From: Euperipatoides rowelli
Lineage: Eukaryota > Onychophora > Udeonychophora > Euonychophora > Peripatopsidae
Direction: 5' to 3' (one strand)
Length of the DNA: 11,350 nt
NCBI GenBank assembly: GCA_003024985.2
Contig: PXIH01S0001382.1
The position numbers and the translations under genes were made by a program. Within the stretch, counting starts at the first letter, position 1, and each line of letters opens with the position of its first letter. A model generated the notes under the pieces. It worked only from the letters and a program-made list of their open reading frames with translations, was not told the DNA's origin and searched no databases. Below, piece after piece: positions 1 through 8,425 of the stretch.

Positions 1-1
1 T

Positions 2-178
2 TCTATTGGCCAAACTATCAAGGCCAAGAACAGATAAAGCCTCAGAGTAATTGTTAAATTTATATCCCAAAATAATTTTGGTTGCCCTAATTTGCACAGC
101 CTCCAATCTTCTAATGTGATCAATTGTTATAGCACCTCCCCATACCACACAACAATATTCAACCAAAGGTCGGATAAA
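2..178 (-). mobile_element. LINE (non-LTR retrotransposon) reverse transcriptase fragment, C-terminal side of the RT domain
   Basis: Reading the minus strand from 178 down to 2 gives 59 codons without a stop. Recognisable pieces are FIRPLVEYCCVVWGG, RLEAVQIRATKIILG and EALSVLGLDSLANR. The pattern (I)RP-hydrophobic-EY..VVW, then LE.VQ.RATK.I, then .EAL..LGL..L..R, is the region just C-terminal to the RT catalytic motifs in CR1/Jockey-type LINEs, so this is the downstream part of ORF2. A TAA at 181-179 lies directly upstream in frame and similarity ends there, consistent with 5' truncation at insertion. The catalytic Y/FxDD motif lies upstream and is absent. The fragment continues beyond the window edge. 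It has the same orientation as the cytidylyltransferase exon. Clade assignment is tentative; identity as LINE RT is firm. Confidence 0.85.
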
Positions 179-680
179 TTACCGTTTTTGTTAATTCTTT
201 AAACATTAATTAAACTGCAACAAAATTTTGATGTCATTATAGATCCAATAAAGTGTCGTTTTTAACACTATTTTTGAAAATAGTTTAAATCTTGATTAAA
301 ATGTTCAATATTTTACTGGGTGTCTTCAATTAAAACTGACCAGTGCTTTTATTTTCATAGTCAACAGCTTTTTTTTTTTTGAGGAATGTTGAATACAAAA
401 TGTTTATTTTCTATCAATATTAAAATGGAAATTTATCTACAGCAAAGTAAATATTAAAAATGTAAATTCTAAATACTAATACTTAAAATCAAAAATTTTC
501 ACTAGATTTTTTTTGCCCTAAAAATTAACAAAATAAAATTGAATATACATTAATGAATGAGATAAACATTTAACTTTGTCAAATAAATTTTGGATGTTCT
601 TATTTAAAATGTAATACAAGAAAATTTTTGGTCTGAAATATTTAGTTTTCTAAAATTTAAATACTGGTAAGAAATTAAAA

Positions 681-710
681 ATTAAAGGGGTGAGAATGAT
701 TATCAAAGCC
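681..710 (+). repeat. Inverted repeat arm 1 (partner at 2044-2080)
   Basis: ATTAAAGGGGTGAGAATGAT (681-700) matches the reverse complement of 2059-2078 at 18 of 20 positions. Both differences are transitions. A weaker match, with a small indel, continues for about ten more bases. Confidence 0.5.
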
Positions 711-821
711 GCAAAATGAAAATTTTTTAGGAGAATGATTTGAAAGTTTAGAAAAAAGATATAAATAGCGTGATCAGATTGCCAAAGTGTAAAAAGAAGA
801 CAGGTAGTAGATGGTGTATGT

Positions 822-843
822 GGGTGGTTGGGAGGGGGGAGGG
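822..843 (+). other. G-rich tract with four G-runs (potential G-quadruplex)
   Basis: GGG, GGG, GGGGGG and GGG are separated by spacers of 5, 1 and 1 bases. This meets the usual G3+N1-7 rule. It lies in a locally GC-richer patch of about 130 bases (about 800-930) in otherwise AT-rich DNA, which may be an unrecognised old repeat. Confidence 0.5.
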
Positions 844-1789
844 TTGCATAGTCGACATTTTGCTAACAGGAGGGGGTAGCTTTCCCTCCAACTTTGGCTG
901 AAAGTCTGGCAGTTGGTGGCATCATAGTATGGCTGTGTGAAATTCTTTCTTGTTAATTTTAAGCTTTTATTTGCTCAGTTATATCACAATTTGATGAATT
1001 ATTTTACTGTCTACATTATATTTAACATAAAGTCCGTTCATTGAAGTTTTTTTTTTCTAGTTTTAATTCTTTCTTAATGACAGATTTTGTCATTTCAATT
1101 CAAAGACGTTGGATGTATATTCAATTATTATTATCATATATTGAAACATTTGATCGTTAGCTTCAGTACGACTGTACGAGTAAGTATTTACTTAATCAAC
1201 ATAAACCTGCACTTGGAATTAAAATTTACACTCCTGCTTATTTTGTGCTAGCCGTTGGGAAAACATAGTTGAAGGAGAAAAAACTGTTAGTAAATTTAAA
1301 AAAAAAAAATTGTAATCATTTCCGAGGATAAAGCAAGGATATTTGGCTTTTAACTCCTCCATAAATTTACATTTTTACTTAGGCATTTTATAATTTGTAT
1401 TCTGAAAGAAAATATTTACTTATGTGCGATATTAGATCATATTACCGAAATAAATTAATATGAATGAAAACAGCATAATATTCTAAATATTCTGAATTTC
1501 TACTGCAGTTGACAGAAATGATTTAATCTGTATTATTGAGAGATGTTTTTTTTTTTTTAAACTAGTTTATAAACTTGCAATAGTTGAACAAACTTTGTAT
1601 TGTGGGAAATGAAGAATGAAAGAAAAAAAAAGAGAAATGAAAACTGAATTGCCAATTAATTTTATAAAATAAATTTCACAGTTTACGGCAAAATTGACCA
1701 CCCACCATAAATAAATCTTTTTTTTTTTAACAATCTTTTATTTATTCAACAATTTTTATTTATTTAATGATTTTAAACAAATTGAAGGG

Positions 1790-1906
1790 ATGGATTTTCT
1801 AAAAAAAACGGACATTTTGACATTTTAATAAAAAACCGGCCGGACATATTTTTACATGTGAAAAGTAAGACATGTCTGGCTAAAAGAGGATGTCTGGTCA
1901 CCCTAG
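1790..1906 (-). mobile_element. Terminus of a hAT-type DNA transposon with subterminal repeats
   Basis: On the minus strand, from 1905 inward, the sequence begins TAGGGTGACCAGACATCC. This is close to the CAGGGTGACCA-type end of a widespread group of animal hAT transposons. Behind it are spaced copies of an ATGTC(C)/GGACAT motif, for example at 1810-1815, 1819-1823, 1842-1847, 1869-1876 and 1890-1894, plus the palindrome CCGGCCGG at 1836-1843. hAT ends typically carry such arrays as transposase-binding sites. The opposite terminus and a transposase gene were not seen, so this is either a single decayed end or a truncated non-autonomous copy. The match was recognised by eye, not by a database search. 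Confidence 0.65.
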
Positions 1907-2526
1907 CTATAAATCATGTTAATGTTTTTTAATTTTTCAAAATGCTCCGTCATCTTTGAACAGAATCTTAAAATATTTTGATATGAGCTCCCCCAGATGA
2001 CAAATAAGTGAACTAATTCAAATATCATTTTTGCTAAAAGTGTGGGTTTGGATTATATCATTCTTACCCCTTCAATTAATAGTTTTTTTTTTAATGTTTC
2101 TGAAAACTAAATTTTATTAATTTTTTTTATATCTTGATATAAAGTTTTATATTTTCTTGGTCATTTGACAGGATACAATCAATCATGTGTAATTATAATA
2201 AAGTGAATAAATCTGCTTCTTAATAGTGGTATTAAAATAAAATATCCAGAAATAAGACTAGGACTTCCTGATAGTTTTTATGTATTTTACATACTGTAGC
2301 TATTTAAAGATTGCATCACTAGTGTGATATGAATCATTTTTTATTTAGTCATGTTTTGAAACTACTAATTCATTTGTCCACTGGATTATAAAAATTGCAT
2401 AATTGATTTTACAGCATAAGCATCAAGAATTTTTTTTTTTTTTTTTTTTACCTTCAATTACTATTCCAAATTGAGAAATTAGTAAAGGTTATTCTGAAAT
2501 TAACATTTTAACTATAATAAAATTAT
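1907..2526. other. Intronic sequence downstream of the exon, with a 20-base T-run
   Basis: No coding potential was recognised. The stretch contains the second arm of an inverted repeat (2044-2080) and a T20 homopolymer at 2430-2449. Relative to the minus-strand gene this is the start of the intron that follows the exon. Confidence 0.5.
2044..2080 (-). repeat. Inverted repeat arm 2 (partner at 681-710)
   Basis: The minus strand reads ATTGAAGGGGTAAGAATGAT at 2078-2059, then ATAATCCAAACCC. The arms are about 1.4 kb apart. They could be the ends of an old DNA transposon or two short repeats in opposite orientation. Confidence 0.5.
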
Positions 2527-2532
2527 ACTTAC
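2527..2532 (-). promoter_or_regulatory. 5' splice site (GTAAGT) of the cytidylyltransferase exon
   Basis: The minus strand reads GGA A|GTAAGT immediately after the conserved YLIVG residues. Translation past this point (SKYNF...) no longer resembles the family, which fixes the exon end at 2533. Confidence 0.9.
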
Positions 2533-2758
2533 TTCCTACAATTAAATAAACATTTGGGAAGACATTTTTGGCTTGCATCAACTGTCGCGCATGCCCTGGA
2601 TGAAAAAGATCATAAATACCATCTGCATAAACTCTAACTGGACGAGGTGCTTTTCCTTGTAATGCTATTTCTTTGGTTATTTTAATAGAGTAATCAATTT
2701 TTTCTCTTTCAATGTGACACACATCTTCTTCACTACATGGAGCAGGATGATAAATTGT
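2533..2758 (-). CDS. PCYT1: Internal exon of choline-phosphate cytidylyltransferase (N-terminal part of the catalytic domain)
   Basis: This 226-nt exon encodes 75 residues plus one base (phase 0 in, phase 1 out). The enzyme makes CDP-choline from CTP and phosphocholine, the regulated step of the Kennedy route to phosphatidylcholine; animal forms shuttle between nucleus, cytosol and membranes. In the exon, residues 5-7 (PAP) match the segment before the catalytic core. Residues 41-58 read [18 protein letters not shown], with the HxGH nucleotide-binding motif at 53-56, followed by [13 protein letters not shown] at 63-75. On the minus strand the acceptor is a T-rich tract ending CTACAG (AG at 2760-2759). 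The donor is GTAAGT, starting at 2532. The leftover base A means the next codon starts with A, where many relatives have valine. Neither the N-terminal exon nor the rest of the catalytic, membrane-binding (domain M) and phosphorylation regions was found here. The family is near certain; the exact paralogue is not resolved. Confidence 0.95.
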
Positions 2759-2775
2759 CTGTAGATAAAAAAAAT
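2759..2775 (-). promoter_or_regulatory. 3' splice site (polypyrimidine tract plus CAG) of the cytidylyltransferase exon
   Basis: The minus strand reads a T-run followed by ATCTACAG, then ACA ATT TAT. The residues upstream ([13 protein letters not shown]) are a hydrophobic artefact of AT-rich intron. Family similarity starts shortly after the AG. Confidence 0.85.
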
Positions 2776-3531
2776 GAAATTTAAATAAAACATAGATAAA
2801 TGAAATAATCTCAGAATGCAATACAACATACCAGAACATTATTGAAATGATGCAACAAATAAAAATTAAAGATAGTAGGCTAGGTAATAAAATGTTATTA
2901 AAACAAAAATAAAAAAACAGTATAGGCTACTTTAAATTGATTTAAAATTTTTCAAATCAAAACTTTTATTTCATTAACGAATTATAATTAAACCAGGTAA
3001 TAAAACAGGCCCTACTATTATTAAAAGCACTTAAAATTCATTAAATACCTCTAGGATGACAGCTTTTATTTCATATTGGCAAAGCAGAAATTATGTCAAA
3101 TGACAAGTTCAACAGATGGTTAAAATAGCTGGAGTACATCCAGCCATTTCATTTATTTCTCTTTTAATTGTCAAATAGACCTGAGAAATATGTTTATTTA
3201 TCTCATGTCCTATGATATAGTGTTTTGATTTATGCTTAGCAGTTTTAATTGCATTTTTTTAATGAAATAATTTTTAAATATTTATCTCAATTTTTTTTTT
3301 CTATTTAAAACTCAAGATGAGATAGCTTTAAAAAAAAGTTATCAAATCTAACGTTTTTTTTTACGATTATTTAATAATGTCTGCATAGCAAACTTCGGAG
3401 CACCATTGCACCCAAAAATAACCCGTTGATTGGTTAACGGTAGGGCTGACTATGTTGTGTTAAAATTATCAAAAACGATTAAAAAAGGTTTATTTCACCT
3501 CTTGATTATCATAGGGTTGGGGCATAGTGGG
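2776..3531. other. Non-coding AT-rich stretch upstream of the exon
   Basis: No gene was recognised. On the minus strand this is the end of the intron preceding the cytidylyltransferase exon. It contains two TAGGCTA words (near 2875 and 2926) and several homopolymer runs. Confidence 0.5.
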
Positions 3532-3608
3532 TTAACACTTTCACTGTGGATGACTCGGATCCAAGTCAGCCTCAACTGTCACAATATGCTGAGGACTCGA
3601 ATTCGAGT
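3532..3608. repeat. Palindrome-containing island starting at a TTAA; possible decayed piggyBac-like or MITE fragment
   Basis: After TTAA (3532-3535) comes CACTTTCACTGTGGATGACT. An imperfect palindrome centred on GGATCC follows (GACTCGGATCCAAGTC, 3552-3567), then a perfect 14-bp palindrome centred on GAATTC (ACTCGAATTCGAGT, 3595-3608). The two palindromes share the GACTCG half-site. A TTAA next to a CAC/CCC-type start would suit a piggyBac-like terminus, but no matching opposite end was found, so that reading is weak. Confidence 0.35.
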
Positions 3609-4675
3609 TTTTTTTTGTTACAAGTTTCAAAATGTAATTGCATTTGTTTATTATTTAGGCAAATAAAATAGGAAATAAAAAAAGCATATTTCTGGATCGT
3701 TTGAAATTTTCTTTAGTTTTGGAGTCACAGTGATATTATTTTCAAGATCTATTAAGCAATTCTGAAATTTTGACTTTCAGGTAGCCTAATAAAATATTAT
3801 AAGACATTTTTAAATTGAAATTTAATGCAGATTTCAAAAATCAAAAACAAAGACTTTTTACTAAAAATAATAGTGATTGCTACAAACTGTCCTCTCTTCT
3901 TTACTATAAATAATTTATTTTGTTAAGACAATGTGAACAAAATTATTAAAAACACCAAGGTTTTATTTATTTATTTGTGGGGAAAAAAAAAAAACGTAAA
4001 TGAAAATGAATGATAGCTATGGCCAGTAAGGTAGTATGGTACAACTTTAAAACGGTGCCCGTTTCTATGTCACACCACGTCACATTTAATTAAAACAATC
4101 AACATTCGTTTTATGTTGCTTTTTTGGCGGGAGTCGTAATTTCAATATTAAAATGGTCATAATTAATTTATTTTTTTACTGTTATTTTTAATCAAATTTT
4201 ATAATTATTTAAAGTACATTCTTTCCTATTAACTAAAGTTGCTTTTTGGTTGCATATACCCTTTAACAGAAGACAATACATATCCTTAATTTCTTATACA
4301 TTTATATGATATTTATATTCCAAGTTCTGCCTAATGTTGAATGAGTATTAGAATATAAATATTATGTGACGGTAGTGTTTTGGAAGGAAAGTGACATTTT
4401 TAAATACATATTTTGATGGTACCAGTATTGTAGTTGTACACATTTATAGCCTAAAATAAGAGAGTAGAAAAATCTGTATATTGGTAAGGTTTGCTACATC
4501 TCTTTAATTATTCATTCTATGATTGATGTTTAATTTACTTGAAAGTTCTGCTAAAACAGATCCCACTGATGCCATTTTAGGCTTCCTATAATTTTCCCTG
4601 TACTGGGGATAAATTTTTGAAAATTTAGGGTAAAAAGAGTTCCAAAGTTTGCTGGCCTACTGTATAGCAAACTCT
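3609..4675. other. Non-coding AT-rich stretch
   Basis: No gene was recognised. A slightly GC-richer patch at about 4020-4130 contains CCACGTCA (4075-4082), which is TGACGTGG on the minus strand. TTTA and ATT microsatellite-like runs occur near 3960. Confidence 0.5.
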
Positions 4676-4716
4676 GGAGATACAATTACTACAAAAAAAA
4701 AAAAGGAGATACAATT
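4676..4716 (+). repeat. Poly(A) run flanked by a 12-bp direct repeat (possible minimal retroposition scar)
   Basis: GGAGATACAATT occurs at 4676-4687 and exactly again at 4705-4716. Between the copies lie only ACTAC and A12. This is the form left by target-primed reverse transcription: a target-site duplication around an A-tail with almost no body. A simple local duplication is the alternative. Confidence 0.5.
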
Positions 4717-6252
4717 TTAGAACTTATTTATAATCACTGGGTGGTGTCTTTCGCTCGTTTTAAATATTTAAGAAAAATATAAATTATGCAAAATGTAAAC
4801 TAAGAATGATGATACTTGAGGATGTCTCCATCTCCAACCCCCCCCCCCCCTCAAAGAATAAGTGTAAAGTTAAAAAAAAAAAGCAACTTAAGTTTAATTT
4901 CTGAGATATTAAAAATATATTGTGCAGTATAATTAAATCAGCTTGAGACTTGGCCAGTGGAACTAGAAATTTATACTTAGAGGGCCTACAAAATATAATT
5001 TAATTAATTAAATTAAGATTGTTAAATGTAAAAATCACTGTTGCTTTGTGTCATGTAAGAAAATTTTAATCTTCAGTAAGTAAGAAGGAAATATTAATTA
5101 TTCTGATGGTATTTTAGGAATGCTTAAACAGCTGCGCCTATTAAAGTATAAGTCTACCTCTACAATTTTTTTTGCTATTAAAATTACAGTATATTTCAAT
5201 AAAAAATGTTTTGTGTTAAAAGTACTGAAATAATTCAAACTATTTTACAAATCTAGTCAATACTTGCTACAGGGATGGAAATCAAAGTATTTATAAATAT
5301 TTTTCATTCATTCATTCATTTTTTTTTAAATTTTTTATCATTTAAGATTATTTTGATAGAATTTAATAATTTTTTTGATTCGCAAATTGCTTTGCTAAAT
5401 TACTTATATTTTGAACTTGTTGCCATGAAGCCAATGCTTATTATAAGTGTTAAATTATTTCCTATATTAAAAAACATTACAGGCAATATACAATATATAG
5501 TTTTCTTAAAAAATATATTTAAAAATCAAAACAAGTGAACCCAGTTAGTAGACTATGGAACAATAACGGAGTAACCTACAGACAAATGAGTAGGCCTAGT
5601 GTTTAATATATTAGTACAATGCTGTTACAAGTTAAGCATTTGTTGTCTTGAATTTTAAAATACTGTATATATGTTTTTTTTCATGAATGGTTATTTTTGT
5701 GTTTTTACTATCTAAAACATATTGGTGAATTTTTGAATTCGCGTTTGAATTTAAAAATTTCTGTTAAAAAGTACAGTGGGCTAATCATAAACCTTCTTAA
5801 ATACATTAATTTTGTTTACTGTAATTTACCTTATAACAAAATTAAATTGTTCCTCTTTCCTTTAAGACAAACAAAATACTCTATTCCTATTATATACACT
5901 CAAAAACGGATGTAATAAATTAGATTAACTTTCTTTCAGACAAAATAATAATACGGTAATAATAAGAAAACTCTACTCGATCTTTTGAATAGATTCCCAT
6001 AATACAATCTTTCCCGTTATCACTAACAATGTATTTTTTTCTTCAAATGATATAGAATAATATACTAAATAAATTATGATTACTAAAAATAGATACAGTA
6101 TTCTGTATTAATAATAAACTTGTTAATATCAACACTGTATTATAAATGTGCTGACATTACTGAAATCCAATCTGGCTGTGTGAGTTCCTTAAATTAAATT
6201 GTATGATCCTTTTCTTTAGCCTAAACTGAAATATACTGAATTTTAGTATTAA
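4717..6252. other. Non-coding AT-rich stretch with simple repeats
   Basis: No gene was recognised; open frames here follow the base composition and encode only Ile/Leu/Phe/Lys/Asn-rich peptides. The stretch includes a C13 run (4838-4850), a short TTCA tetranucleotide repeat (about 5303-5320), a TAGGCCTA palindrome near 5592 and several TACAGTA words. Confidence 0.5.
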
Positions 6253-6390
6253 CTTGCACAAATCAAGTGCTGGTCAATGAGCAGAAAGTATTTCAACCAA
6301 TATTATTTTGAGATAGTCGGCAAAGAACTTCAACAAGGTAAAGACATTTCTGCAATTAACATTGACTAAACTAGCCAAAGTGAAATTAAA
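6253..6390 (+). pseudogene. Degraded coding remnant, probably from a transposon-encoded protein
   Basis: From 6253 the frame reads LAQIKCWSMSRKYF and then NQYYFEIVGKELQQGKDI, ending INID before TAA at 6367-6369. An ATG lies at 6277. Shifting to the frame that starts at 6365 continues TKLAKVKLK. INID followed by TKLA looks like a continuous motif split by a small indel. The charged, non-AT-driven composition stands out from the flanks. I associate the pattern SRKYF..YY..V.KELQ.GKD...I.ID.KL with repeat-encoded (transposase-associated) proteins in invertebrate and fish genomes, but cannot name the superfamily. Alternatively it is a real short exon: AAG|GTAAAG at about 6333-6341 would serve as a splice donor. 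Confidence 0.45.
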
Positions 6391-7548
6391 AAGAAAAAAA
6401 AAATTATTATGAAAGACTTTAGCCAACCTGTAAATGCGTTTCTCTCTTTTTTAAAAAAATGTTTTTCTTATTGGCTGTGTTGCATTAATAAATGCAGTAC
6501 TTTTATAATAAATTTTGTACTTAATTTAAAAACAGAAAATAATGACATGTATTGAATTTTTTTTTCATTAAAAAAGTTAAATGTACAATTTATTAAAAAA
6601 AGAAAGATTTAGCACTTTGAACGTTTTTAATACGTATTAATATTTGCGAATCTTTATTAGTGTGAATATATGATTGCCGTGAAACTCGTGAAAATATTAC
6701 TCTCGTGAAAAAATCCATACAGTAGTCACACTTATTAAGTCTAACGTAAGCAAGCAAGGCACAGTACTAAACCTTCCAGCTTGAGAAGCTTTTTTTTTAT
6801 TGTTGAAAAAAAAAAAAAAAACATTTTTCATGTGGGGAGAATGGGATATTCTTGGATAAACGGTCCAAAATTATTTTACAATTTTTTTGAATAAATGATC
6901 CCAAATTAAAACATTACCAACATGGTTATAGTCTCAGAAACATAAAGTCTATCTGCCAATTACAGAAAAGTAATGAACCTAGAGAAAATGATCATCTGAC
7001 TAGAAAATTCCTGAGCACCATATCTGTATATACTATTATTTTTTATGAGAACAGGTGATGACTCCAAAAATATTATGGATTTTTAAAATTGAAATTAATG
7101 TATAATATTATGATAAATGTTTTTTTTTATATAATGTTATATTGATTCACTTTGTAAGACTGTTCTGGCTAGTTTTCATTCACTTATTACCATATAATCA
7201 CAATCTTAAAGAAAAGTAAATAACAGGAGTGAATACACTATTGGTATATTCTATCTGTTTTGGACTATATATTACAATAATAATAATTATTATTTACAGT
7301 ATGTTTCATGAGATAGTGTGAGAAAAATTATATTTAAAGGCATAATTATTAAATCCAAAAAAACTTTCAAATTAAAGTTATAATTATTCATCAAAAAGAT
7401 CATCTGTGTATATGGTAGATAATTACTGTACTGTATATGTTTAATAGTAATAAGTTGTCCAAATTACATAAGAATGAGATAAATTGGAACAAATAAAAAT
7501 CGAACAGATTTAATACAATGTAAGATATAATTGGTAAACAAAACTAGT
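6391..7548. other. Non-coding AT-rich stretch
   Basis: No gene was recognised. The stretch contains a small AGCTT-GAG-AAGCT hairpin followed by a T-run near 6779, an AAT/ATT trinucleotide stretch near 7275-7295, and TACAGTA/TACTGTA words. Confidence 0.5.
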
Positions 7549-7770
7549 TCAGTTCAGCAGTACCCACCACAGGCCTTCACCATAGTAGATGATGGGCACG
7601 ATGGTGTACTATCCTTGCTCATTGGAGGTAACAGTCTTGTATTCCCCAATGGTTTCCAAAACCACAGTCTCTGCAGGCAAGGAAATCTCGGATATTACTG
7701 TCCAAGGACCCCAATACCCCGATACTGCTGCCCAGTCTCCCTCATCACAATCAACATGTCTGCTTTCCAT
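7549..7770 (-). pseudogene. Unrecognised GC-richer reading frame with one internal stop (possible exon or decayed gene)
   Basis: On the minus strand an ATG at 7770-7768, in good context (AAGAATGG, A at -3 and G at +4), opens 53 codons to a TAG at 7611-7609. The frame then continues 19 more codons (YTIVPIIYYGEGLWWVLLN) to a TGA at 7551-7549. The first part contains HVDCDEGDWAAVSGYWGPW and ISLPAETVVLETIGEYKT. The amino acid mix (many W, G, E, V, few K/N/I) and near-balanced base composition differ sharply from the surrounding DNA, so this looks protein-derived. A single TAG separates two convincing halves, as expected of a pseudogene or transposon remnant. A polypyrimidine tract ending CTGCAG inside the frame could also act as a splice acceptor. 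I do not recognise the family. Confidence 0.35.
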
Positions 7771-8015
7771 TCTTGAGCTTGAGAGTACTGAGTACCTCCC
7801 ATATACAATATTTTTTTCTTTTTCTTCTTTTTTTATAATATACTTATATACAGTATATATTTTTTTAAATATCTTTTTTTCTTTATATACACTGTACATA
7901 CACTGCATACACAGGTATAAATACATACACCATCACTTACATCTGCATATAGGCTATAAGGTACACATACATACAGCAAGTACACATGTACAGTAAGTCA
8001 GTACATATGCTGTAT
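7771..8015. repeat. Low-complexity T-rich and TACA/TACAGTA repeat region flanking the LTR element
   Basis: T-rich stretches with CTTT runs are followed by many CATACA, TACAGTA and GTACAT words. The same composition resumes to the right of the LTR element, from 9584, suggesting that the element inserted into this tract. Confidence 0.6.
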
Positions 8016-8120
8016 ATTATAGGGATTCTCCAAAAATAGAGTGTTGTGTTTTTTATTATTTTTTAATTGATTGGTGTACTCAAGGGGTATCTGAATTATT
8101 TCAAGGTATAAATTACTTTC

Positions 8121-8166
8121 TTAATATGACATTTACGTGGGATAACACTCGTAAATGTCATATTAA
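8121..8166. repeat. Perfect 17-bp inverted repeat with 12-base loop in U3 of the left LTR
   Basis: TTAATATGACATTTACG (8121-8137) and its exact reverse complement (8150-8166) flank TGGGATAACACT. The equivalent region of the right LTR (about 9127-9172) keeps the loop but has several mismatches in the stem. Confidence 0.9.
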
Positions 8167-8280
8167 AACGAGGTGGCAGTTCGTTGAATTTAAATTATCT
8201 CTTGAAATATTCAAAATCTCTTGAACACACTAATTAATTATTCATTTCTGTTAATTTGTATGCACACTTTCCCCCCCGAC

Positions 8281-8286
8281 TATAAA
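8281..8286 (+). promoter_or_regulatory. TATA box of the left LTR
   Basis: TATAAAGGG in GC-flanked context is conserved in both LTRs (second copy at 9286-9291). Transcription would start about 30 bases downstream, near the TTGCATTT at 8309-8316, placing the 8325-8402 inverted repeats in the RNA leader. Confidence 0.6.
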
Positions 8287-8324
8287 GGGAAGAGCATGTA
8301 TTCAAACATTGCATTTAATCACAT

Positions 8325-8402
8325 GTTAGAGAGCTGCTGCCCTCTAACGACCAGTTGTCTGCTTATGTTTATTTATTATTTCCTACTGTAGTTAGAGGGC
8401 AG
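8325..8402 (+). repeat. Overlapping, mutually exclusive inverted repeats in the predicted LTR leader
   Basis: GTTAGAG (8325-8331) pairs with CTCTAAC (8342-8348) across a 10-base loop. The same CTCTAAC is the end of CTGCCCTCTAAC (8337-8348), which pairs perfectly over 12 bp with GTTAGAGGGCAG (8391-8402) across 42 bases. Both arrangements are largely kept in the right LTR, with one mismatch in the 12-bp stem. Confidence 0.85.
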
Positions 8403-8425
8403 TGGTCCGCTAGGATTTCTTGTCG

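Larger units (their letters stand above)
179..1789. other. Non-coding AT-rich stretch, probably intronic
   Basis: No exon was recognised on either strand. The stretch holds scattered poly(T)/poly(A) runs, a G-rich island near 822-843 and one arm (681-710) of an inverted repeat whose partner is at 2044-2080. On the minus strand it lies downstream of the cytidylyltransferase exon, so it is probably intron. The next expected coding block of that gene was looked for by eye and not found. Confidence 0.5.

Noticed and set aside
3381-4679. CTGCATAGCAAACTTCGGAG (3381-3400) resembling CTGTATAGCAAACTCTGGAG (4660-4679), 17 of 20 bases
   Set aside because: The match does not extend convincingly on either side, so it may be chance or a very short shared relic.
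5275-5915. Two plus-strand open frames of 87 and 72 codons rich in Phe, Ile, Leu, Asn and Lys
   Set aside because: Their composition is exactly what AT-rich DNA gives by chance. No motif, splice context or homology pattern is visible.
6779-6798. AGCTT-GAG-AAGCT hairpin followed by a T-run, resembling a bacterial intrinsic terminator
   Set aside because: The context is eukaryotic and T-runs are abundant throughout, so this is most likely coincidental.
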